Source of the DNA: Anaerostipes faecalis
Lineage (GTDB): Bacteria; Bacillota; Clostridia; Lachnospirales; Lachnospiraceae
Reading direction: 5' to 3'
DNA length: 64,000 nucleotides
Assembly: GCF_018982945.1 (NCBI RefSeq)
Contig: NZ_JABRXE010000004.1
Coordinates: 168,062-232,061 of the forward strand
Shown here in pieces: positions 9,146-18,016 of the stretch. The number at the start of each line of letters is the position of its first letter. The first letter of the stretch is position 1. The notes beneath the pieces were generated by a model, which did not search any database, was not told the DNA's origin, and saw only the letters and a list, made by a program, of their open reading frames with translations. The translations under genes were made by a program, and so were the position numbers.

Positions 9146-9787
9146 ATGTTTCAATTGATCGATGAGAATAAATGGCCAAGAAAAGAACATTATAAATACT
9201 ACACAGATACCCTTACCTGTGGTTATACGATTACTGTTCGTCTGGATGTCACTAACCTGTATCAGCAGGTAAAAAGAAATCATTTGAAATTCTATCCGGC
9301 ATTTATTTATTGTGCTGGAAAAGCAATCAATGAGATGGAAGAGTTCCGTATGGGAACAGATTCCAAAGGAAATCCAGGATACTGGGATGTTGTACATCCC
9401 AATTTTACAATTTTCCATAAGGATGATCATACTTTTTCTGATGTCTGGTCCTATTTTCATGAGGATTTTAGAAAATGTTATGAAAATATAGTAAATGATA
9501 TGGAAACATATAAAGATTGTAAAGGACCAAAGGTAAAAGAAAACCAGCCACCTAATTTCTTTTGTATTTCATGTGTTCCATGGATGGATTTTACAGGATA
9601 TAGTACATGGGTGCCAGGAGGCAGGCCGAATCTGTTCCCGATTATCACATTTGGAAAATATATAGAAGAAAAGGGTAGAAAGAAATTGTCAGCTTCTTTG
9701 ACAATTTCACATGCGGCAGCAGATGGCTATCATTCAAGTATGTTATTTAAAAGGCTTCAGGAAATCCTGGATGAGTTGTTAATCTAA
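9146..9787 (+). CDS. Chloramphenicol-acetyltransferase-like protein
   Basis: 213-residue member of the CAT (type A) fold, normally a trimer transferring acetyl from acetyl-CoA to a hydroxyl. The catalytic motif HHxxxDG is present as SHAAADGYH near residue 190: the catalytic His and Asp-Gly are kept, but the first His is Ser. The N-terminal FQLIDENKWPRKEHYKYY is typical of CAT proteins. Chromosomal copies like this are common in clostridia and often do not confer resistance, so the true acceptor is uncertain. The stop overlaps the convergent TetR gene by nine bases. Confidence 0.8.
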   Translation: MFQLIDENKWPRKEHYKYYTDTLTCGYTITVRLDVTNLYQQVKRNHLKFYPAFIYCAGKAINEMEEFRMGTDSKGNPGYWDVVHPNFTIFHKDDHTFSDVWSYFHEDFRKCYENIVNDMETYKDCKGPKVKENQPPNFFCISCVPWMDFTGYSTWVPGGRPNLFPIITFGKYIEEKGRKKLSASLTISHAAADGYHSSMLFKRLQEILDELLI

Positions 9788-10348
9788 GAAACCTCTGCAG
9801 GTGATAGAAACTAAGGTTTCCAGAAGGTGAGAGATTTCTTCTTCGGATTTCTGAAAGTCATTTTCAATCCATTGTGCAATGATACCGATACAGCCTCGTG
9901 AAACATAAGTGTGAAGCGCGATTAAAGTTGATTCTGGCTGGTGTGGATAAACCTTTTTCCAGCCGGAAATAGTTTTTTCCTGAGTCATGGTGGTAATCTC
10001 ATCTAGAAAAGAAGGATTGCCCTGTTCAGAGAAAATCAGACGTATCAGTTCCTTGTTGGTAGAAAGACAGTGTACAATAGAGGTCATTAGTTCGGCAATG
10101 GAATTTTCCCGTTGAAATTGAATCATGGTATCTTCCAGATTTTCGAAAACTTCGTCTTGAATTGAGCGAAGAAGATCCATAGGATCAGAATAATATGTAT
10201 AAAATGTACTACGATTAATATCCGATTTTTCGCATAAGCGGGAAACGGATATTTTTTGTATAGGTTGTTCTTTTAGAAGTAGCAGAAGATTTCTTTTTAA
10301 TGAATTTTTTGTTCGCAATACACGGCGATCAGTTTTTTTGTTTTTCAT
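9779..10348 (-). CDS. TetR/AcrR-family transcriptional regulator
   Basis: 189-residue repressor-type protein. An N-terminal helix-turn-helix spans roughly residues 25-50 (ISVSRLCEKSDINRSTFYTYY), followed by an all-helical ligand/dimer domain of the TetR_C type seen in DhaS-like regulators. It is convergent with the CAT-like gene and divergent from glgB. The target and inducer are unknown; the nearest divergent promoter is that of glgB, but no operator was recognised. Confidence 0.85.
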   Translation of the reverse strand: MKNKKTDRRVLRTKNSLKRNLLLLLKEQPIQKISVSRLCEKSDINRSTFYTYYSDPMDLLRSIQDEVFENLEDTMIQFQRENSIAELMTSIVHCLSTNKELIRLIFSEQGNPSFLDEITTMTQEKTISGWKKVYPHQPESTLIALHTYVSRGCIGIIAQWIENDFQKSEEEISHLLETLVSITCRGFLD

Positions 10349-10506
10349 GCAATCAACTCCTTATTTTTTTAATTAAACAATTTATTTTTAAAATGTCGGA
10401 TAACCGTCAGTGGCAGAAACTTTGTTGGTTGTTCTGTTCTTTATCATTGATTATAATATACATATGAATGAAAAACAACAGATGTATGTTAAAGGGGGAC
10501 GGCTTA

Positions 10507-12324
10507 ATGAACAGGCAGGATTTTTATGATGGTAAAATCTTTGATGCATATAAATATTTTGGAGCCCACAAAGAAGGAGATGGGATTAGATTTATTACAT
10601 ATGCACCGAGAGCCACAAAGATTTCTGTGATTGGAGAGTTTAATCAGTGGACAGAAGAATTTCTTACCCAGGATGAACAAAGCGGTTTCTTTTCCATGTA
10701 TTCTCGGACGGCAAAAGAAGGACAGATGTACAAATATCGTATTTATGGTCCGGATGGTAATATGGCAGAGCATTGTGATCCGTATGGATGTGAAATGGAA
10801 ATGCCGCCACGAGCATGTACAATTATCAACGAATTGAAAAACTATCAATTTCATGATGAAGAATGGCTTAGAAAGAGAAATGATCAGAAGAACCAGCCAT
10901 TAAATATCTATGAGATGCATATGGGATCATGGAAAATGGATATGGAAAAAGTGGATGAGAACGGAGAAAACGGATGGTATACTTATGATCAGATAGGAGA
11001 AATGCTGGTACCATATCTAAAAGAAAATCATTATACCCATGTGGAATTAATGCCTTTATCTGAGCATCCGTTCTATGGATCCTGGGGATATCAGAATACA
11101 GGATTTTTTGCACCTACCAAACGGTATGGAACTCCACAGCAGCTGATGAAATTTGTAGATTTGCTTCATCAGGCGGATATTGGTGTTATCATGGATTTTG
11201 TACCGGTACACTTTGCTATTGATGGCTATGGCCTGCAAAAGTACGATGGCACGGCTTTATATGAGTATGATAATAACGATACGGGGGAAAGTGAATGGGG
11301 AAGTTTTAACTTTATCCATTCTAGAAGAGAAGTTCGCTGTTTCCTTCAGTCAGCAGCCAATTACTGGATCGAAGAGTATCATGTAGATGGAATTCGCATG
11401 GATGCAGTGAGTCGTTTATTATACTGGCAGGGAAATGAAAACAGGGGAACCAATGAGCTTGCTATTGAGTTTCTGAAAAATATGAATCAAGGATTAAAAG
11501 AAAGGCATCCGGATGTAATGCTGATTGCTGAGGACTCCACATCTTATCCAGATATAACGAAACCTGTAAAGGAAGGAGGTCTTGGATTTGATTATAAATG
11601 GGACCTTGGATGGATGCATGATACCCTGGAGTATTTTCAGACATCGCCTGAATACAGAACGAGGGATTATCACAAATTGACTTTTTCCATGATATATTTC
11701 TGGAATGAAAAATATTTACTGGAATATTCTCATGATGAGGTAGTTCATGGAAAGGCAACAATTCTTCAGAAAATGTATGGAAATTATGATGACAAATTTC
11801 CACAGGCACGTGCTATGTACATGTATATGATAATGCATCCTGGAAAAAAACTGAATTTTATGGGAAATGAATTTGGACAGTTAAGAGAATGGACAGAAAA
11901 ACAGGAACAGGACTGGATGGTACTGAAATATCCTGCTCATGATGCTTTTCATCAATATATGATTCGGCTGAACCAGATTTATCAGGATTGTGAAGCTCTT
12001 CATAAGGATTATGACCATAATAATTTCCTATGGCTGGATTGTCATCAGGAAGAACGTTGTATCTATGCCATTGGGCGTAAAGAAGGAAATACCATGGTGG
12101 CAGCAGTTTTTAATTTTTCTGATAAAGTACAGGAAGACTATAAAGTCACTATTGCAGGACTATGGAAGGAACAGGTTATATTAAATACAGACTGGAACCA
12201 GTACGGAGGCTCTACTGCAGAAGGACAGGATATTTATAAGACAGAGAAGGAAGCAGATACAGAACTGACTATAACTCTTCCTAAATATAGTGGAATCATG
12301 TTTGAAATGAAAAAAGGAAATTAA
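10507..12324 (+). CDS. glgB: 1,4-alpha-glucan branching enzyme
   Basis: 605-residue GH13 enzyme making alpha-1,6 branches in glycogen. An N-terminal CBM48 (residues 1-110) precedes the catalytic barrel, with VELMPLSEHPFYGSWGYQ near 180, the nucleophile Asp in DGIRMDAVSR, the acid Glu in LIAEDST and the SHDEVVHGK motif near 410. The start at 10507 is chosen over the in-frame ATG at 10468 because AAAGGGGGA sits at the correct distance from 10507. No other glycogen genes are adjacent. It ends before a strong terminator. Confidence 0.95.
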   Translation: MNRQDFYDGKIFDAYKYFGAHKEGDGIRFITYAPRATKISVIGEFNQWTEEFLTQDEQSGFFSMYSRTAKEGQMYKYRIYGPDGNMAEHCDPYGCEMEMPPRACTIINELKNYQFHDEEWLRKRNDQKNQPLNIYEMHMGSWKMDMEKVDENGENGWYTYDQIGEMLVPYLKENHYTHVELMPLSEHPFYGSWGYQNTGFFAPTKRYGTPQQLMKFVDLLHQADIGVIMDFVPVHFAIDGYGLQKYDGTALYEYDNNDTGESEWGSFNFIHSRREVRCFLQSAANYWIEEYHVDGIRMDAVSRLLYWQGNENRGTNELAIEFLKNMNQGLKERHPDVMLIAEDSTSYPDITKPVKEGGLGFDYKWDLGWMHDTLEYFQTSPEYRTRDYHKLTFSMIYFWNEKYLLEYSHDEVVHGKATILQKMYGNYDDKFPQARAMYMYMIMHPGKKLNFMGNEFGQLREWTEKQEQDWMVLKYPAHDAFHQYMIRLNQIYQDCEALHKDYDHNNFLWLDCHQEERCIYAIGRKEGNTMVAAVFNFSDKVQEDYKVTIAGLWKEQVILNTDWNQYGGSTAEGQDIYKTEKEADTELTITLPKYSGIMFEMKKGN

Positions 12325-12354
12325 AAAAATCACTTCCATGCAGACGGAAATCAG

Positions 12355-12397
12355 GAGCAGCTGATGTAAAATATCAGCTGCTCTCTATTATTTTTTA
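12355..12397. terminator. Terminator between convergent glgB and sdpI
   Basis: GAGCAGCTGAT (12355-12365) pairs with ATCAGCTGCTC (12373-12383), followed on the plus strand by a T-rich run that overlaps the sdpI stop region. Confidence 0.8.
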
Positions 12398-13014
12398 AAG
12401 ATTATGCAGGAGTATACCATTGGAGTAATGGAAATAATCAGAATAATCAATGTGAAAACAATCATTTTCCCAATACCTGGAAGAAATGAAGATAAAGCAG
12501 CAAGTATTCCGCCAATAAACCAGAGTTTCCCAGCGAAACGGTGAGTTCTGAACCAGACTTCTTCACTGTTTAAAGTCCATGGTGTTTTGATTCCCATAAA
12601 ATAGTTAAATTTTATCTTAGGCATCATATTACCAACATAAGCCAGTAAAAATCCAATGATAAACGGAAGAACAACATCAATTTTTATCGGTACACCAAAT
12701 GTGACAGCGATAGTAAAAATCTGAAGCGCGAACATTAACAGGCAAATCACCAATTTAAAATGTTCATATTCTTTTTCAAATTTTTGATAGTTTTTTCGTT
12801 TTGGATCAGCTTTACGGAGTATATCCATAAACATCCAGAGAATGAAAATAAGTGCCGGTTCCATAAAAATAGTAAACTTACTGCCATAATGATCAATTTC
12901 GCCATAAATGTTCCAGTGAGTGGGAATTTTATCCGGCAGATAAAAAAAGAAGACAATGGAAACTATTAGTGAAAGAATAAAAATAATAAAAATTCTTTTG
13001 TTTTTGATTTTCAT
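12388..13014 (-). CDS. sdpI: SdpI-family membrane protein
   Basis: 208-residue integral membrane protein. An N-terminal DUF1648 segment (LPDKIPTHWNIYGEID near residue 27) is followed by an SdpI domain with the conserved GxxTPWTLNSEEVWFRTHRFAGKLW motif region near residues 138-165. About six transmembrane helices are visible. In Bacillus, SdpI is the immunity protein against the SdpC toxin and controls the SdpR repressor; no sdpC is present here. Its ATG overlaps the stop of the truncated sdpR gene (ATGA), the usual sdpRI arrangement. Confidence 0.88.
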   Translation of the reverse strand: MKIKNKRIFIIFILSLIVSIVFFFYLPDKIPTHWNIYGEIDHYGSKFTIFMEPALIFILWMFMDILRKADPKRKNYQKFEKEYEHFKLVICLLMFALQIFTIAVTFGVPIKIDVVLPFIIGFLLAYVGNMMPKIKFNYFMGIKTPWTLNSEEVWFRTHRFAGKLWFIGGILAALSSFLPGIGKMIVFTLIILIISITPMVYSCIIFKK

Positions 13015-13169
13015 TTACAATCCTCCTTAAATTGCTGAAGCCAGCCTATGATTTCTTCCAGAACAGAAAGATTTAACTCATAATAAATATATTTTCCTTT
13101 TTTTTCTGCTGTAATCAGGTTGGCATTTTTTAAAATACTTAAATGATGAGAGATGGTTGCGCCTGTCAT
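13011..13169 (-). pseudogene. SdpR/ArsR-family repressor, N-terminally truncated
   Basis: Reading the minus strand from 13169 gives 52 residues that begin at the recognition helix of an ArsR-type winged helix (MTGATISHHLSILKNANLI) and continue through the wing (KKGKYIYYELN) to a normal C-terminus overlapping sdpI. Two codons upstream an in-frame TAG blocks the frame, and the expected N-terminal 30-40 residues are absent. The remaining bases merge into the trxB promoter region. It is probably a decayed repressor, although a short product starting at the ATG is possible. Confidence 0.75.
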
Positions 13170-13292
13170 GTTAATCTAAATATTATTTTTCAAATAAGGA
13201 TTCAGCAGATTGTATAGGTTTGGTATAATAATAAATATGGAAAGGATAATAATAATTAGAAAGATAATAAAATATCAGAAGGAGTTGAAAAA

Positions 13293-14213
13293 ATGAAAAT
13301 TTATGATTTGGTGATCATTGGTTCCGGTCCTGCTGGAATGGCTGCTGCGATTTATGCAAAGAGAGCAATGCTTGATACAGTCCTTATTGAAAAAGAATAT
13401 ATACCAGGCGGTCAGGTGATTCAGACCTATGAAGTTGATAATTATCCGGGAATTCCCAAAACGAATGGAATGGAGTTAAGTGATAAATTTGCAGGCCATG
13501 CAAAAGATCTGGGTGTAGAGACAATGACAGCTGAAGTCACAGATATCAAACCAGAGGGAAAGATAAAAGAAATTTATCTAAAAGATGGGAATATGATAAA
13601 AACAAAAACAATTATTCTGGCAACAGGAGCTGTCCATCGTACACTTGATATTCCAGGAGAAAAAGAACTGACAGGTATGGGAGTTTCTTATTGTGCAACC
13701 TGTGATGGTGCTTTCTTCAGAAATAAAGTGACTGCAGTTGTTGGTGGAGGAGATGTGGCACTGGAAGATGCAATATTTTTAAGCCGTATATGCGAAAAAG
13801 TGTATCTGATTCACAGAAGGGATGAATTGCGTGGAGCAAAGATCCTTCGGGATCAGGTGAAAAACAATGATAAGATTGAAATACTGTGGAATACGGTGGT
13901 AACTGAAATTCAGGGAGAAAATAAGGTAGAAAATATCCACATCCAGGATGTGAATAACGGTGTGGATAAGGTTTTAAAAGCGGATGGTATTTTTATTGCA
14001 GTAGGAACCAGGCCTGCATCAGATCTACTGAAAAATCAACTGGAGACTGATTCGCAGGGATATATTATTGCAGGAGAAGACGGAATTACAAATCTTCCAG
14101 GAATTTTTGTCGGTGGGGACGGAAGACGGAAAAACTTACGTCAAGTGGTGACTGCAGTTGCGGATGGAGCTAATTGTGTGCTTTCAGTGGAGAGATACCT
14201 TCAAAAATTATAA
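13293..14213 (+). CDS. trxB: Thioredoxin reductase
   Basis: 306-residue FAD/NADPH flavoprotein that reduces thioredoxin. FAD-binding GSGPAGMAAAIYA is near the N-terminus, the redox-active CATC (SYCATCDGAF) is near residue 133, the NADPH motif GGGDVALEDA near 152, and the C-terminal FAD motif GIFVGGD near 270. An AGAAGGAG site precedes the ATG, and a TATAAT box lies at 13224-13229. One perfect inverted DnaA box (TGTGGATAA, 13961-13969) falls inside its 3' part. Confidence 0.95.
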   Translation: MKIYDLVIIGSGPAGMAAAIYAKRAMLDTVLIEKEYIPGGQVIQTYEVDNYPGIPKTNGMELSDKFAGHAKDLGVETMTAEVTDIKPEGKIKEIYLKDGNMIKTKTIILATGAVHRTLDIPGEKELTGMGVSYCATCDGAFFRNKVTAVVGGGDVALEDAIFLSRICEKVYLIHRRDELRGAKILRDQVKNNDKIEILWNTVVTEIQGENKVENIHIQDVNNGVDKVLKADGIFIAVGTRPASDLLKNQLETDSQGYIIAGEDGITNLPGIFVGGDGRRKNLRQVVTAVADGANCVLSVERYLQKL

Positions 14214-14341
14214 TTTTCTGATAATTTAGCAAGATTATTTTTGCTGACTAATAAATCAAAATGCAACTGTTTTTTTACGATTTGTGATAGATGTATAACA
14301 TTTTCCAATGCAAGTATTTTTTGAAAAAATAAGTCACAATA

Positions 14342-14423
14342 TACCCACAAAGTTATCCACATACACAAATGGCATATTTAAGCCAAAAATTAGTTACCCA
14401 CAAAGTTATCCACATTATCCACA
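14342..14423 (+). promoter_or_regulatory. Cluster of three perfect DnaA boxes
   Basis: TTATCCACA occurs at 14353-14361, 14406-14414 and 14415-14423, all in one orientation and the last two directly abutting. The first two lie inside a 20-bp direct repeat (14342-14361 and 14395-14414). The 355-base gap between trxB and hpf holds this cluster, then an AT-rich stretch with a palindrome (ACAAAACA/TGTTTTGT, 14464-14481) and a TATAAT box for hpf at 14528-14533. DnaA boxes bind the replication initiator; here they could titrate DnaA or regulate hpf. No dnaA or dnaN is nearby. Confidence 0.8.
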
Positions 14424-14568
14424 GGCAGTAATCGACAAAAAACGATTGTTAAAAAACATAAAAACAAAACAAATGTTTTGTGTAGTATTTCTAAAAAGAT
14501 TTTGTTTCATTCGTAAATGTTATATGTTATAATAAATTTACAATTAAAAAGTAAAGGAGTTGGGAGCC

Positions 14569-15099
14569 ATGAAGTTCATTATTAGTGGAAAGAACATTGA
14601 GGTTACGGAAGGAATCAAAGCAGCAGTTGAAGAGAAACTGGGACGCCTTGATAAGTATCTGGTTGATGATACGATTATTAATGTAACACTTAGTGTTCAG
14701 AAGGGAAGACAGAAGATAGAAGTTACCATTCCTATGAAAGGACATATTATTCGTGCAGAAGAAGACAGTGAAGATATGTATGTATCTATCGATCTGGTTG
14801 TAGACGTTATTGAACGTCAGATTCGCAGATATAAAACAAGACTGATGAATCAGAAGCACGAGGGAACCAGCTTCAGACAGGAATTTATGGAGATGGAAGA
14901 TGATGCAGAAGATGATGAAATCAGAATCATCCGAAGCAAGAAGTTTGCGATCAAACCAATGGATGTGGAAGAAGCCTGCATTCAGATGGAACTCTTAGGA
15001 CATGATTTCTTCGTATTCCGCAATGCTGATACCTTTGAAGTTAATGTTGTGTATAAGAGAAAGGGAAATACATACGGATTAATTGAACCAGAATTTTAA
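14569..15099 (+). CDS. hpf: Long-form ribosome hibernation promoting factor
   Basis: 176-residue HPF/RaiA protein that silences ribosomes by forming 100S dimers. The N-terminal ribosome-binding domain spans residues 1-100 (KFIISGKNIEVTEGIK, HIIRAEEDSEDMYVSID). A linker leads to the C-terminal dimerisation domain (KKFAIKPMDVEEACIQMELLGHDFFVFRNA). The ATG at 14569 is used because AAAGGAG lies nine bases upstream; an in-frame TTG at 14560 is too close to it. It ends at a strong terminator. Confidence 0.95.
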   Translation: MKFIISGKNIEVTEGIKAAVEEKLGRLDKYLVDDTIINVTLSVQKGRQKIEVTIPMKGHIIRAEEDSEDMYVSIDLVVDVIERQIRRYKTRLMNQKHEGTSFRQEFMEMEDDAEDDEIRIIRSKKFAIKPMDVEEACIQMELLGHDFFVFRNADTFEVNVVYKRKGNTYGLIEPEF

Positions 15100-15110
15100 G
15101 ATAGTTTATA

Positions 15111-15138
15111 AAAGGAGATCATATGATCTCCTTTTTTT
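15111..15138 (+). terminator. Intrinsic terminator of hpf
   Basis: AAAGGAGATC (15111-15120) pairs with GATCTCCTTT (15125-15134), with a run of seven T. Confidence 0.9.
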
Positions 15139-15301
15139 ATTACATAGGAAATTCCTTTGAATTTCCTATGTAATAAAAAACGCTCCGCGTGGATGTGCAA
15201 AGGAAAGCAGTTAAAACTGCTGCACATCGGCACGCAAAGCGGAGCAAGTCCCTCATGATTGAGGGATACAGGGAGTTGATAGCGACTTGTCCGCTTTTTT
15301 T
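15136..15301 (+). ncRNA. Structured non-coding element between hpf and secA
   Basis: The 337-base gap before secA has no convincing gene but dense pairing. A perfect 18-bp hairpin (15137-15154 with 15159-15176) comes first. Then GCTCCGC (15182-15188) pairs with GCGGAGC (15239-15245), enclosing GATGTGC/GCACATC and GCAGTT/AACTGC. TCCCTCA/TGAGGGA (15249-15266) follows. Finally GACTTGTCCGC (15284-15294) runs into a T-tract and can pair with GCGGAGCAAGTC (15239-15250), competing with the first stem. The core ACGCTCCGCG-n-GGATG-n-GCA is shared with the 180-bp repeats. Whether it is transcribed is unknown. Confidence 0.55.
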
Positions 15302-15314
15302 ACAATCTGTTAAC

Positions 15315-15343
15315 TTGCGTCTCATATTTAGAAGTGTTACAAT
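15315..15343 (+). promoter_or_regulatory. Probable secA promoter
   Basis: TTGCGT (15315-15320), a 17-base spacer, and TACAAT (15338-15343), downstream of the structured element and about 90 bases before secA. Confidence 0.6.
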
Positions 15344-15436
15344 AGCAGAGTCTATAGGCAGATGGCAGAAATACTCTGTCTACGGAATTTATGAGAGGAT
15401 GTAACTATACATCATATAGATTTAGGAGAGCAATTT

Positions 15437-18004
15437 ATGGGTTTATTTGACAAAGTGTTTGGTTCTCACAGTGAAAAAGAGTTAAAGAGGATCAGTAAGA
15501 TTGTTGATCAGATTGAAGCAATGGACGAAACCATGCAGAAATTATCTGACGAAGAGTTAAGACATAAGACAGACGAATTTAAGGAACGTTTATCCCAGGG
15601 AGAAACTTTAGATGACATTCTTCCAGAAGCTTTTGCAGTTGTCCGTGAAGCCAGCAGCCGTGCCATTGGACTGAAACATTACCGTGTTCAGTTGATCGGT
15701 GGTATTATCCTGCATCAGGGACGAATCGCAGAAATGAGAACTGGTGAAGGTAAGACTCTTGTATCCACACTTCCTGCATATTTGAATGCATTGGAGGGCA
15801 AAGGTGTTCATATTGTTACTGTTAATGATTATCTGGCAACTCGTGATGCCCAGTGGATGGGACAGGTACACAATTTCCTTGGTATTAGTGTGGGGGTTGT
15901 TACCAATGATATGGAAAATGACCAGCGTCGAGATGCTTATAATTGTGATATTACTTATATTACCAATAATGAACTGGGATTTGATTATCTGAGAGATAAC
16001 ATGGTCATTGACAAGGCAGATCTGGTACAGAGAGATCTTCACTATGCTATCGTGGATGAAGTGGACTCTGTTTTGATCGATGAGGCAAGAACTCCTCTGA
16101 TTATTTCCGGGGAAAGTGGTAAATCCACTGAATTATATCGTGCATGTGATATTCTGGCACGTCAGATGCAACGAGGAAGTTCCACAGGAGAATTATCCAA
16201 GATGGATATTCTGATGAATGAAGATATTGAGGAAGACGGAGATTTCCTTGTAAATGAAAAAGATAAACAGATTATGCTGACAGCCGATGGTGTAAAGAAG
16301 GTAGAAAAGTTCTTCCATATTGATAACCTTGCAGATCCTGATAATCTGGCAATCCAGCACAATATTATTCTGGCATTGCGTGCTCATAATCTGATGTTTA
16401 AAGATAAAGATTACGTGGTAAAAGATGATGAAGTTCTGATCGTTGATGAATTTACCGGACGTATTATGCCGGGAAGACGTTATTCTGATGGATTGCATCA
16501 GGCAATTGAAGCTAAAGAAAATGTAAGAGTTAAGAGAGAATCTAAAACTCTGGCAACTATTACATTCCAGAATTTCTTTAATAAGTATGATAAGAAAGCA
16601 GGTATGACTGGTACAGCTCAGACAGAAGAACAGGAATTTCGTGAAATATACGGAATGGACGTTGTAGTTATTCCGACAAACAAGCCGGTGCTTCGTATTG
16701 ATCATGAAGATGCCATTTATAAAACAAAACGGGAAAAAATGAATGCCGTTGTGGAAGATATCATTGCCAGCCATGAAAAAGGACAGCCGGTCCTGGTTGG
16801 TACCATTACTATTGAAATGTCTGAAGAACTTAGTGCAATGCTCAAGAAAAGACGTATTAAACATAACGTCTTGAATGCAAAGTTCCATGAAAAAGAAGCA
16901 GAAATTGTTTCTCATGCAGGTGAAATCGGTGCGGTGACTATTGCAACCAATATGGCTGGTCGTGGTACGGACATTGTTCTGGAAGATGGAGTTGCAGAGC
17001 TTGGAGGACTGAAAATCATTGGAACGGAACGACATGAGTCCAGACGTATTGATAATCAGCTTCGTGGTCGTGCCGGTCGTCAGGGAGATCCGGGTGAATC
17101 TAAATTTTACCTGTCTCTGGAAGATGATCTGATGAGATTGTTTGGATCTGAACGTATGATTTCTGTATACAATGCCCTTGGAATTCCGGAAGGAGAAGAA
17201 ATTCAGCACAAATCCATCAGCAAGACCATTGAGAAAGCACAGAAGAAGATTGAAAATAACAACTTTGGTATTCGTAAGAATCTGCTGGATTATGACCGTG
17301 TAAATAATGATCAGCGAGAGGTTATTTATAAAGAACGCCGTAGAGTATTAGACGGTGATGATATGAAAAATTCTATTCTTTCCATGATGAAAGATACGGT
17401 GGCTGATCATGTTAATAAAGTAATCAGTGATGAACTTCCACCGGAAGAATGGGATCTGAAAGCTTTGAATGCTGAATTAAGACAGATCGTTCCATTGAAG
17501 AAGATTGAACTGACAGAAGAAGAGAAAGCTTCTGGAAGAGTGGAAAATCTTATAGAGCGTCTGCAGAATGAGACAGTTGAACTGTATGCACAAAAAGAAA
17601 AAGAATTTGAAGATTTCGATCTTCGTGAGATTGAACGTATTATCCTTTTGAAAGTTATTGACCGTAAGTGGATGGATCATATAGATGATATGGATCAGTT
17701 GCGTGAAGGTATCGGTCTGCAGGCTTATGGACAGAGAGATCCTGTTGTTGAATATCGTATGGTGGGATTTGATATGTTCAATGAAATGACAAAAGCTATT
17801 CAGGAAGAGACTACAGGTGCACTGATGCATGTTCAGATTGAACAGAAAATCGAAAGAGAAGAAGCACCAAAAATTACTGGAACCAATAAGGATGAGAGTA
17901 ATGAAAAAATGCCGTACGTAAGGAAAGGGGCTAAAATCGGACGTAATGATCCTTGTCCTTGCGGTAGCGGAAAGAAATATAAAAACTGTTGCGGAAAAAA
18001 TTAA
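15437..18004 (+). CDS. secA: Preprotein translocase ATPase SecA
   Basis: 855-residue motor that drives proteins through SecYEG. Nucleotide-binding domain 1 holds Walker A (TGEGKTLVS near residue 103) and the [15 protein letters not shown] motif near 208. The preprotein cross-linking domain follows, then domain 2 with NMAGRGTDI near 510 and the arginine motif [11 protein letters not shown] near 540. The C-terminal zinc motif [13 protein letters not shown] is intact, indicating SecB or ribosome/lipid interaction. It starts after TTAGGAGAG and is followed 13 bases later by prfB. Confidence 0.98.
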   Translation: MGLFDKVFGSHSEKELKRISKIVDQIEAMDETMQKLSDEELRHKTDEFKERLSQGETLDDILPEAFAVVREASSRAIGLKHYRVQLIGGIILHQGRIAEMRTGEGKTLVSTLPAYLNALEGKGVHIVTVNDYLATRDAQWMGQVHNFLGISVGVVTNDMENDQRRDAYNCDITYITNNELGFDYLRDNMVIDKADLVQRDLHYAIVDEVDSVLIDEARTPLIISGESGKSTELYRACDILARQMQRGSSTGELSKMDILMNEDIEEDGDFLVNEKDKQIMLTADGVKKVEKFFHIDNLADPDNLAIQHNIILALRAHNLMFKDKDYVVKDDEVLIVDEFTGRIMPGRRYSDGLHQAIEAKENVRVKRESKTLATITFQNFFNKYDKKAGMTGTAQTEEQEFREIYGMDVVVIPTNKPVLRIDHEDAIYKTKREKMNAVVEDIIASHEKGQPVLVGTITIEMSEELSAMLKKRRIKHNVLNAKFHEKEAEIVSHAGEIGAVTIATNMAGRGTDIVLEDGVAELGGLKIIGTERHESRRIDNQLRGRAGRQGDPGESKFYLSLEDDLMRLFGSERMISVYNALGIPEGEEIQHKSISKTIEKAQKKIENNNFGIRKNLLDYDRVNNDQREVIYKERRRVLDGDDMKNSILSMMKDTVADHVNKVISDELPPEEWDLKALNAELRQIVPLKKIELTEEEKASGRVENLIERLQNETVELYAQKEKEFEDFDLREIERIILLKVIDRKWMDHIDDMDQLREGIGLQAYGQRDPVVEYRMVGFDMFNEMTKAIQEETTGALMHVQIEQKIEREEAPKITGTNKDESNEKMPYVRKGAKIGRNDPCPCGSGKKYKNCCGKN

Positions 18005-18016
18005 GGAGTTTAGTAA

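Noticed and set aside
9942-9950. Extra DnaA box (TGTGGATAA)
   Set aside because: Isolated within the TetR coding sequence; consistent with chance.
14342-14423. Chromosomal replication origin
   Set aside because: No dnaA, dnaN, rpmH or gidA genes nearby, and only three clustered boxes. A titration or regulatory site is more likely, though skew data could change this.
16193-17209. Long open frame on the minus strand opposite secA (338 codons)
   Set aside because: It lies wholly within the well-supported secA gene, has Cys/Phe/His-rich low-quality sequence typical of antisense frames, and no ribosome binding site.
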